Assembly (NCBI GenBank): GCA_036583965.1
Contig: JAZBQD010000018.1
Location: forward strand, 68,115,785-68,179,784
From: Prunella strophiata
Taxonomy: Eukaryota > Chordata > Aves > Passeriformes > Prunellidae
Reading direction: 5' to 3'
Length of the DNA: 64,000 bases
This document shows positions 1 to 8,800 of the stretch, piece after piece. Under the pieces are notes generated by a model that worked only from the letters and a program-made list of their open reading frames with translations, did no database searches and was not told the DNA's origin. Positions within the stretch are counted from its first letter, which is position 1. Every line of letters starts with the position of its first letter. The translations under genes and the position numbers were made by a program.

Positions 1-12
1 CCCCGCACTCAC
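1..12 (-). other. PANK2: PANK2 intron 1, 5' end
   Basis: The bases after the exon read GTGAGTGCGGGG on the minus strand, a near-consensus 5' splice site. The rest of the intron and all later PANK2 exons lie outside the window. Confidence 0.8.
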
Positions 13-223
13 GCGGGCGGTTCTTGCGGACCGAGTCCCGCCGCTGCCGGCTCACGGACCCGCCGCGTTCGCGGGGCGGCGGACCCGCCGCGCTGTCCGC
101 GCCCGCCGCGCCGCCGCTGCTCCGCCGCCGCAGCTGGGAGGGCCCGGCGTCCGCACCGCCGCACCGCCGCCGCGGCTTCTTCTCGTCCTCCGCGCCATCG
201 CCACAGCTGCGCGGCGGCTCCAT
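13..223 (-). CDS. PANK2: Pantothenate kinase 2, first coding exon (partial gene)
   Basis: PANK2 phosphorylates pantothenate, the first and regulated step of coenzyme A synthesis; in mammals one form is mitochondrial. The ATG at 223-221 opens 70 codons plus one base and ends at a strong donor (GTGAGT, 12-7). The C-terminal part reads GGSVSRQRRDSVRKNRP, matching the segment SVSRQRVESLRKKRP that lies just before the kinase core in human PANK2. An upstream LRRRSSGG matches human LRRRASSAS. The split codon (C plus next exon) fits the Leu that follows RP in human. The kinase domain, with its glycine-rich ATP site, lies beyond the window. No other in-frame ATG exists between 223 and about 520, but the frame stays open upstream. 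The exon is very GC-rich. Gene identity is firm; the exact start is less so. Confidence 0.88.
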
Positions 224-700
224 CGGCAGCGCGGCCCGGCCCCATGGGCCGCCCGGCCCCGCTCCGGCCCCGCTCAGCCGCCACCGCCGCAGCCACCGCC
301 CCCGGCGCGCCTGCGCCGCACGGCCCCGCGGGGCGGGACACCCCGTGAGGCGGCCGCCAATCCGCGCCCCCCGCGGCGCTGAGCGACAGGAGGATGCGCC
401 AATGGGAGGCCGGTGTTGCGCGGTAGCGGGGGGCTGGGCCCGCCTCCTGCTCTCGGCCGCGTAGAGTGGCAAGCGCGGCTGCCCAATCAGAAGCGTGCGC
501 TCGGGTGAGGCGGGCCGATATGCGGCAGCTCTGGCCTATGGGCTTTCCTCTGGGGCGAGATTGACAAGGCAGCCGCCCAATGACCGAGAGAGCTGTCTGG
601 GTGGGGCGGGAGAAGGTGCGGTGATTGACAGCTGGGCAACTATGGCAACGCGGGGGCCGAAGGGAAGAACCGCAGTAGGCTCGGCTGGGCCTGGCCGCAC
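224..700 (-). promoter_or_regulatory. PANK2: PANK2 CpG-island promoter and 5' UTR
   Basis: The CpG- and GC-rich stretch upstream of PANK2 carries four CCAAT boxes in plus orientation (357-361, 399-403, 483-487, 577-581). It also has GC boxes and a PBX-MEIS type decamer TGATTGACAG at 622-631. There is no TATA box close to the exon, which fits a dispersed housekeeping promoter. CCAAT boxes act in either orientation, so a divergent transcript is possible. The start site cannot be fixed from sequence. Confidence 0.65.
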
Positions 701-721
701 GGAGGGGCTCATTTGAATATG

Positions 722-752
722 ATTTGCATATGCAGATGACGATGGCTATATA
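722..752. promoter_or_regulatory. Palindromic octamer (Oct-factor MORE-like) element with TATA-like motif
   Basis: ATTTGCAT (722-729) is directly followed by an inverted, one-mismatch octamer, so the core TGCATATGCA (725-734) is a perfect palindrome. This core matches the MORE element bound by POU/Oct dimers. A TATATA stretch (747-752) follows 13 bases later. No coding sequence follows downstream; a CR1 fragment begins at about 787. Confidence 0.4.
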
Positions 753-786
753 CGTGGAGCGGGTCTGCCACCCACCATGGCGGGCC

Positions 787-985
787 TGAACGGACCTTTA
801 AGACCACTCGTTCCATCCCATGCCATGGGCAGGGACACCTTCCACTGTCCCATGGCTTCTCCAAGCCCCGTCCAACCTGGCCTTGGGCACTTCCAGGGAT
901 CCAGGGGCAGCCACAGCTGCTCTGGGCACCCTGTGCCAGGGCCCCACCGCCCTCACAGGGTAAGATTTCCTCCTGAGACCTTAAA
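787..985 (-). repeat. CR1 LINE 3' fragment
   Basis: Antisense copy of the CR1 3' region. It carries the typical blocks 'catgggcagggacacctt', 'ccaacctggccttgggcac' and 'gggcaccctgtgccagg'. It is truncated at the 5' side, as most CR1 copies are, and its 3' repeat is eroded. Confidence 0.9.
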
Positions 986-3682
986 ATCCTCAGCTCTCCT
1001 TCACATCCCAACATAATTCTAGTGTGGACACATCCCTGTTCTTTAAACCCTGACCCCGTGTTTATCAACAAGCACAGCAGGAAAATCACAAGTGGTGGAA
1101 AAATTCAGGCAACCATGAAGAGGGGTGTTACCACAAACCAACAGGATGAAAATTCAAAAGGAAAGCACAGATTCCCAGAGTACAGGATGCCATAACAGCT
1201 CCCATTGTGGAGATTCCCGTGTGGAATGTTAATTGTTGTCTCTCACACCAAGCCTGGAACGGCAACCCGGCAACCCGGTGACCCAGGGTGCTCCTGACCT
1301 GCCCCGAGGTCATCCCAGCTCACCACAATCCTCAGGCATTAATTCGATACCTGGAGGATCAGTGACCAACATTCCACAAAGGTTTGATAATTTCCATGAA
1401 AATTTGCTGAATTCTGGTTGCCGGGGTGAATATGGGACAAAAGGATCAGACAAATTCAGTTGGTGTATTTTAATATCCTGTTGAGTGAGTGGAGGAAGTG
1501 GATAAATGGGGTTGGCAGTGACAGGAGATAAAGGATGAGCTCTCTGAACACAAATAATCTCCTTCAGAGCAGCGTTGCTTTCATTTGGGTAAAAAAGGAA
1601 TTGGCTGAGCTGCCTGAAGCTCTTGAGTATTTTCAACCCCTGGTGACTGTTTGACACAGCTGGGCTGTGGAGCTGGGAAAGCAGAAAGCAAGGGAAGCTC
1701 GTGGGGTGTCTCAGCTGTTGGGACAAGGCAGAGCCCTTGGGAGCATGGAGAGGGCACAGGAAAGGCTGTTCCCTCCCAAAAGCGTGCTGTTTGTCCCCAA
1801 ACAGCACACAGCAGGGTGAACAGTGGTTTAAGGATGTTAAACTCCATTCTGCAGGTCAGAGCTGTTCAGGGCACAAGAAGAGAAACCTGGGGAGCAGCCA
1901 CCTCCAGAGCTGAACCCAGCGTGGCAAAGGTGGCCCAGCATGGAAAAGGTGCCCATTTTCTGGGCAGGATCCCAGGACAGAATTCAAGCAGAAAACCTGG
2001 ATAATGAATAAAGCAGCATCCTGGCTTGGGTGGGTACCAAGCTCAGCACATGTCTGTGCAGTGTCCACCTGGCTACATCCACTCCCTTCTCTTCCAGCCA
2101 CAGCTCCTTGTGGCTCTGTGTCACCCTTCAAGTTTGCAGCACTTGGCAGATGCTTGGTGCATTTCTCCTCCCAGAACTGGTCTGGTTCCTCTTTGGTGAC
2201 AACATCCTGACTTGTGCAGCTCAGCTGTTTGCTGTCCTGGGAAACAGGGAAACCTTCCCTGTTTTCATCCTGGGCATCCTACCACCAACAGGAAGACTTG
2301 CCATGGTGGTCATCCTCTGTGCTTGCTCCAAAATGAGCTCTGGAAGCTGTGTCTGAACCCTGGCATCTCTTCCTGGCCTCAGTCTCTCTGTCACTGCCAA
2401 CAGAGCCCTCCAGAGCATTCCCTGCAGCCACAGCATCATCAACCTCCTGCTCTTCATCCCACAAATCACAGCAAGTCAAGTGTGAAGCATCAAACCAATT
2501 TATTATAGTTAGTAAGAGGCTTTTTAGCCTGTTAGTAAAAGATGTGCTGGGACACAGCTCCCTCCTGCACCATCTCCTGCCAATGAGGCTTTAAAGTGCT
2601 ACGTAACAACTGTGAAAATCCTGGCACTTCACAGCAGCAATCTGAACATGTGCTTTCCCCAGCCTGAGGTGCTGACAAACCAGCTGTTTCACAAGAGAAA
2701 TCTGACATGAAAAGGCAAAGCATACAAGCTGTTGCTTAAATGTATGGATAAACATGGGAAGAATTTCCCAGGCAAGTAAAGCATCAGAGAAGAGGGCCTT
2801 GGTATGGATGCAGCTGGTTTGGGATGCCATGGATCTGCCCTGAATTACAGAAAGTGTGGAGAAGGCAAGTCCCTTCCTGTTCCTCCTGTTAGGGAGTGAT
2901 AACCATTCTGTATTAACAGGAACAGCAGCCCCCATGTTCCCTCTCCAGGCAGAGGGGGCTGAGTGTGTTTAAACTCATTTGTAGAGGGTTTCAGTTGGTT
3001 TTTTTTAAATAAACTTCACATTTTCCAGAGAACCATACTTGTTTCCATATGAACCCATTATTTTCACCCTAAATGTTTTTGAGGACTCATTTAATTTTTC
3101 TCTAAAAGCAGATTGAAAAAATGTTGGGAGTTCAAAGAAACATGACTGAAGCAAAAAAAAAAAAAAAAAAGGAAATATGGGGACATTGTGTTAATTGAAA
3201 ATAAAATTTCACTCCTTTTTCTTTAATTAATTTTAGGGTCACAGTTAACATCTTACAGTGATGTTTCAAGAAAATCTAAATTGTCTCACTCAAGATGCAC
3301 AACCCCATAGGAATGTCCCTTCCTCCTTCAGCACCAGGCACTGAGCAAGGAATGAACACCTCGAGCTCTTCTGGAAAGCAGCCCTGACACACCACAGCCA
3401 ACTCCTCCCTCTTGCATATGTTGGCACATATTGGCTGTTCTTAGTTTTATTGGCTGTTCTCAGTTTTATGGAGGCACTTCTTGGATTATTGGGCAGAAGG
3501 AAACTATTGGGAGGGAGGAGCAGCCACTGAGGGCTGAGTGGCCTTTCCCACCACAGGCCAAGCTCTGGGTGTGATGCTGCACTTTGCAGCCAGGCCCCAG
3601 AGGGCTGAGCTCCCTGCCAGCAGAAGAGCAGATTTTGGGAAGTTGTGCTGATGGCAGGAATTCAGGATGAGTAAGTTACTGG
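986..3682. other. Spacer between PANK2 promoter and MAVS 3' region
   Basis: No exon recognised on either strand. The stretch turns AT-rich at about 2990-3260 and holds an 18-base A tract (3153-3170). A short direct repeat at 3431-3472 (TTGGCTGTTCTTAGTTTTAT and a close second copy) overlaps the candidate MAVS polyadenylation signal. Confidence 0.5.
3446..3451 (-). terminator. MAVS: Candidate MAVS polyadenylation signal
   Basis: AATAAA on the minus strand. It is followed about 35-60 bases downstream by a GU-rich stretch (GGCTGTGGTGTGTC, near 3390-3403). It lies 1.8 kb past the MAVS stop codon. I saw no AATAAA closer to the stop, but several weaker sites exist, including one at 2499-2504. Confidence 0.3.
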
Positions 3683-4130
3683 ACACAGGGGGATGAGGGA
3701 AGTGATTCTGCTCCTCTGCTCTGCTCAGGTGAGACCCCACCTGCAGTGCTGTGTTCAAATAAGGAGGATGTGGAGCTGCTGGGGTGAGTCCAGAGGAGGC
3801 CACAGGACTGAGCCCCTCTGCTCTGGAGCCAGGCTGGGAGAGCTGGGAATGTTCAGCCTGGAGAAGACTTGGAAGAGACCTTCCAGCAGCTTCCAGTAGC
3901 TAAATGGGCTCCAAGAGAGCTGGAGAGGGACTTTGGACAAAGACTGGAATGACAGCACAAAGGAAAATGGCTTCCCACTGTCAGAGGGCAGGGATAGATG
4001 GGATACTGGGAAGAAATTCTTCCCTGCAAGGGTGGTGAAACACTGACACAGGTTGTCCACAGCAGCTGTGGCTGCCCCATGCCTGCAAGAGTTCAAGGCC
4101 AAGCTGAATGGGGCTTGGAGCAACCTGGAG
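3683..4130 (+). repeat. CR1 LINE fragment with end of ORF2
   Basis: Sense CR1. Near its 5' side a plus frame reads VRPHLQCCVQ, the conserved tail of the CR1 ORF2 reverse transcriptase. This runs into the 3' UTR blocks ('gaagaaattcttccctgcaa', 'aggccaagctgaatggggct'). It ends without the octamer repeat, so the 3' end is lost. Confidence 0.92.
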
Positions 4131-4171
4131 CATCATAACTACTCCAGGCTGCTGCTTCTTCACTGCTTTAC

Positions 4172-4300
4172 TGCATTTTAGAATCACACAATGGTTGGGT
4201 TGGAAAGGCCATTAATGAGCATCTCATCCCAGCCCTCTGCCATGGGCAGGGACACCTTCCCCAAGACCAGTTTGTTCCAAGCCCTTTAGACACTGGACGG
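4172..4300 (-). repeat. CR1 LINE 3' terminal fragment
   Basis: Antisense CR1 starting with the 3' octamer remnant (AGAATCACACAATGG), then 'ttgggttggaaaggcc' and 'tgccatgggcagggacacc'. It faces the sense CR1 just before it, leaving the two 3' ends about 40 bases apart. Confidence 0.88.
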
Positions 4301-5226
4301 TGCTACAAGGTCTCCCCACAGCCCAGAGCATCTCAGACTCTGGTATGGCCTCCCTGCAGTGCACAGTGATCCTGTTTGTGTCCCAGCTTGGGCAGAAGGT
4401 TCCTATCCCCTTAGCAAGAGGTATCAGGAAGGGCAAGAACTCCATCTAACCTTCCAACCACACTCCAAAAATCCAGCCTAAAAATCAAAGACACCCAACA
4501 ACCTTTTGTGGCACCAAGTCTGCTTCAAGTTGGCATTGCCTGAAACATTCCTCTTAAATCAGAAACCCCCTTCCCTGCCTGGAGGGGGTGAAATGAGGCT
4601 GATCCTTGACAATGCAGGTTAGATGCAGATCTTTCCTGACCCTCATGTTTATCCCCAGGGTCAGAACTACATGAAGCAATCCCAGAAGGAGCAGCAAAGA
4701 CACCAAGTAAGGCAAACTGAACATGAGATGTCCAGTGGAGGCTGCTACACCCACCCTTGGGCACATTTTCAAGCCAAGATGAGCAGAGCCAAGAAAATCA
4801 GCTCTGCTGTTACAGGATATCTGCACAACCTCCCCTGGCTGCATTGCACAAAGGGACCTGGAGGTCACCCTTTGGATCACCAGTGTATGCTTCCCTGAGG
4901 CCTCCTGGGACCAAACAAGAAAGACATGGAGGATCACCATGAGTGCTTTTCTTTTTGAATCAATCGATCATTTTGGAGCAAGATCCTCTCCTCCAGGGGT
5001 GTAAGAAGAGAAGGCTACAACCAAGAAGATGGTTGGGGAATTGGAGGGAACAGACCCAAACCCAACAGCATCATGTACCAAGGCCTCTTCCCGCAGAACC
5101 TTCCAGAAAAAGATTCAACAACGCCCCTACTGCCCCTTGCTACTCTTCAGGCTTCAAATGCATTGGCCAAAATCCCATTGCCAGAGGAATCCCCCTGGCT
5201 GTGTCATGGCTGTGACATCCCATCCT
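4301..5226 (-). other. MAVS: MAVS 3' UTR / 3' flank
   Basis: Sequence directly downstream of the MAVS stop codon on the minus strand. Long open frames here (for example 4554-4940 minus) have no recognisable domain and no splice support. I read the stretch as untranslated. Confidence 0.45.
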
Positions 5227-5860
5227 CTATTTCCGCAGCCGGGCGTACACCGCGAACGCCAGGGCAGAAATGACGCCGACGGCTGGAAGGATGTACAGCA
5301 GGGACAGGCCATTGCTGTCCCCCTCTGGGACTCTGGCCTGAGGTGAGCTGGTGGCAGTGTCATGGCCACTGCCAGAGCTGCAATTCACAGAGCTTCCAAG
5401 GGGACTGACTGCGTCGCTGCCGGCTCCAAGCTGGATGCTGGGGTGATGATCCACACGGAGCTCGTGGGTGTCCCAGCTCGGAGCAGGACAGGAGTCTCTG
5501 CTTGCTCCAGATGCCTCCTTTTCTCTGGGGCCTGCAGGAACTGAGGAGACTCTGGGGAGCGCTGCTCCTGAGCTCTGGCTATCCCTGCTCACCAGGACTG
5601 GGTCGCTGCTGAGGCCAAGGCTGCTGGAGGTGCTGGAACGGGGGTTGCTGGGCTCCTGGGAGCCTGGGCATCTGCCTGACACCTCTGGGCTGCCCTGAGG
5701 CACGGACTCGAGGAACACCTGGCTTGCTGAGCTCCTCTTCCCCCTCCTCATCACTGTGAGGTGCCCAGATGCTCGCCCGGGAAGCCGATCTCCCAGCCAT
5801 GCCTTCGGAGCCACCCAGGACAGCTGTGCCCAGGACAGGGTTTGGTGAGGACGGGAGCAC
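5227..5860 (-). CDS. MAVS: MAVS exon 7 (C-terminal region and tail anchor)
   Basis: The acceptor is TCTCCTTGTCTCCTGAAG just above 5860. Exon 6 ends in phase 0, so the entry frame reads VLPSSPNPVLGTAVLGG and on to SDEEGEEEL. The C-terminal part (ASQVFLESVPQGSPEVSG, HHPSIQL, tail anchor) is one frame over. The switch must fall near 5745-5715; a GGGGG run at 5744-5740 is the natural spot. The anchor LLYILPAVGVISALAFAVY (5301-5245) is followed by basic ARLRK and a TAG stop (5229-5227). A hydrophobic helix with a short basic tail is the mitochondrial tail-anchor pattern. The nearest thing to a pLxIS IRF3-docking motif is SLGLS (Ile replaced by Leu), which may instead align with human TSLGM. Confidence 0.85.
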
Positions 5861-8800
5861 CTTCAGGAGACAAGGAGAGGGGCTGGGTGTCAAGGGAAGC
5901 ACCCAATGGCCTGGTCTTGGGCACACAGGTGCCCACACAAACCCACTTCAACACAGTCCCCACATCTGCACTAACAAGGTTGGGTCACAGGTAACAGGGA
6001 GGTGAAGAGGGAGGCAGGCAGGAAGGAAGGGGAACCAGGCAGTCAGGAGAGCAGTGGAAAACAGCACCTGGAAGCCAGGAGACTGACTGGCAAGGTAAGG
6101 TGGGGAAATAAGGAGCCAAAGCCCAACAGAGTTTGGCTCCCTTCTCCCATGCTCCACCATACAGCATGTAGATGGTAACATGAACACCACAGTGGGGGAA
6201 AAAAATCCCTGAATAAACTCATCACTAGCTCACAGTGTGACACTCCAACAGAAAATCTCCTAACCACAGGGAGTGCACAAGGACATGAACGAAATGCAAG
6301 TAGCAAGAGGAAAGGTCACCTACTTTCTCCTTCGCTGGCACAGAGGGGGTGCTGCTGGCTCTATTCCCAAGGGGCAGCTTCTTCTCTTGCATAAGAGACT
6401 TCTCAGAGGTGTCACGGGATGGCAAAGTGTCTCTGGGCACAGGGGTAGCACCCAGGATAGCTGTTTCCATCGAAGCACCTGTCAGGGAGAAAATAAAGCA
6501 TGTTGTGTTAACCTAGGGGGACTAAAAAGTGAGATTTGCTCTTCCTCAAGGAAGCTGTGACAGGACAGTTCCCAAGCTGAGGGGGTGGCACAGGAAGCAG
6601 GACCCAGTGCCCTGGCTCTGCTGTGGCACCACCAAGGCAAACAGGGGCTTTTAAGGCTCCTGAAACTCCATGTCCTCCCAGCCAGGAGGTGCTGACCACA
6701 CATGGCAGAGGAGAAAGGTCTGGGAGTCTCTTTTCCAAGCCCAAGACCCTGGAGTGGAGGACAGGGCTTTATCCTGATTCTATGATGCCCACGGGTGAGG
6801 GATGTAGGAGATGCTAAAATTCCCCCACATTCAGGATACAAAGATCTCTGCAAACCAGGGGAAGGGGAGAAGTTTCACAACCCAAAGCTGCTCCACTGAC
6901 AAAACAAAATTAAAATGCAGATGGATGAGATGATCACTGTGGGTTCCTTCCAAACAAAATATTCTGTTCTATTCTATTCTATTCTAATTTTCTATTCTAT
7001 TATAATTTTCTATTCTATTCTATTCTATTCTATTCTATTCTATTCTATTCTATTCTATTCTATTCTATTCTATTCCTCCAGCACTGTCAAGGCCACCATT
7101 AACCCATGTCCCAGATGCCACACCTTCTAAATCCCTCCAGGAATGGTGACCACCACTGGCCTGGACAGCTTTTTCCAGGGCTTGACAACCTCTTTCAAAA
7201 AGAAATTTTCCCTACTATCCAATCAAACCTCCCATTACATAATTTTCCTCTTATCCTTGCTCATTATGTGAGAGCAGAGCCCAATCCCCACCTTGCTCCA
7301 CTCTCCTGTCAGGGAGTTGAGATGGAGAAGGTCTCCCCAGAACCTCCTTTTCTCCAGACTGAGCTCTCCCAGCTTCCTGAGCTGCTCCTCATCAGACTTA
7401 TGCTGTACAGCCTCCCAGCTCCATTCCCTTCTCTGGACACCTTCCAGCAGTTTCTTTCTTGCAGTGAGGGGCTCTCAGCAGCACCTCCTGCTCCCTAGTT
7501 CTGCCAGGAGGGAAACCCACCTCCACTCCCTGGGTGCTCTGGCAAGCATCTCCGACCCGCTTCTTCTCCACATCAAACTGCTCCTGTATGAGGAAGGGGG
7601 CTGCGCACATCCACGAAGCTGCCCGTGGGCTCACCGTGCCCAGGGCTTGGCACAGGCTCCTTTTTTGGCACTGAGTTTGGGGGCTGCTGCCCCACACCAC
7701 GAGTGGCCCCCTCCAGCCTCGGCGGTGACTCCATGGAGACATCCGAGCTCTCTTCAGGCTCATTCCTGGGCTGCCCAGGGCTGTGGGTGGCACCTGCATC
7801 CCTCGATGGAACAGACCTGCCCAGAGTCAGGCCCGGTGTGCCAGCGGTGCAGGTGGTTGGCATTCCCAAAAAACCCGTTGTCCACACACACCGGCCGGCG
7901 GCTCAGCCAGTCCCGGCCCTGCTCTGGGGACACAGCTGGTGGCACTGCCACCCCTGGCGTCCCCGGTGACACCGGCACAGCCCCAGCAGGGCGTGAGAGA
8001 TTCCCCTCTCCACCGTGCCCACCATGGGCTCTGCTCCCAGCTGGAACCGGCTGGGGATTCTCTTCCTCCGGGAGCTTTTTGGGGAGCTGGAAGGGAATGA
8101 GTTGTGTTAAATCACTGGGATGAGGGATGACACGGGGGATGACACCCCTGTGGTCACAAACCCTGAGCAGTGACCCCACCATGAGGCTGGTTATGAAGGG
8201 GGTCTGGGGTCTCTCTTTGGGACCCACCCAAGGGTCGAGGGTTGTGGAGAGAAGTCTGGACTGGCAAAGCAGACCCTGCACTCCCCCCATGGAGGGAGAC
8301 ACGAGAGGGAGCAGACACAGAGCCATATATAAGCTGTAAGTTACCAGATGCAGCAGAGAACAGCAGTGAGTGGCTGCTTGGGGTGGCCATGAAGGAGCCT
8401 GGCCCCACCACAAGCTCCCCAAACCCAATCAAAAAGTCCAGAAGGGATCTTTGTGTCCCCATCCAACATGTGCCCTGCTCACCGACTCCTGCACTGGCAG
8501 TCTGGCCTCCAGGTCCATGCTCGTGGGGGTGGCAGCACTGGGCAGGACAGGGGGATGGTCACCAGTGGCCAGGTCTTGGCGTGGCTGCCCTGCCAACGGG
8601 GCAGGATTTGGCCCCCGGGATGGTGTCTGGGCACTGATGGAGGAGGCAGTGGGACGGGCACCACCGGGCAGGGAGGAGTCAGCAGCAGGAGCTGAGGAAC
8701 CTGGAAGAGACAAGCAGATCATTGCAGGAAAAACTAAGGAAGCAGAGGATAAGTGTGGGGCTGAGGCAGCCCTGTGTGTGTTCCTGCTCTGTCCCCACAT

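Larger units (their letters stand above)
6479..7520 (-). other. MAVS: MAVS intron 5
   Basis: Donor GTGGGT (7520-7515) and acceptor CTGACAG (6485-6479). It contains the TTCTA microsatellite and an antisense CR1 fragment, which lies in the same direction as MAVS transcription. Confidence 0.7.

Noticed and set aside
722..800. Histone H2B or U-snRNA gene driven by the octamer
   Set aside because: No histone frame or snRNA-like sequence follows; CR1-derived sequence begins within 60 bp.
5227..5860. Reading all of MAVS exon 7 in the C-terminal frame, avoiding a frameshift
   Set aside because: That frame gives an atypical CSRPHQTLSWAQ start and needs two leftover bases from exon 6, which ends in phase 0 at its only good donor.
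7521..8086. An extra short intron inside MAVS exon 5 (for example GTCTGT to GATGCAG)
   Set aside because: The candidate introns are about 24-80 bp with poor branch and pyrimidine signals, and would remove conserved-looking NGFFGNANHLHR; a one-base indel is simpler.
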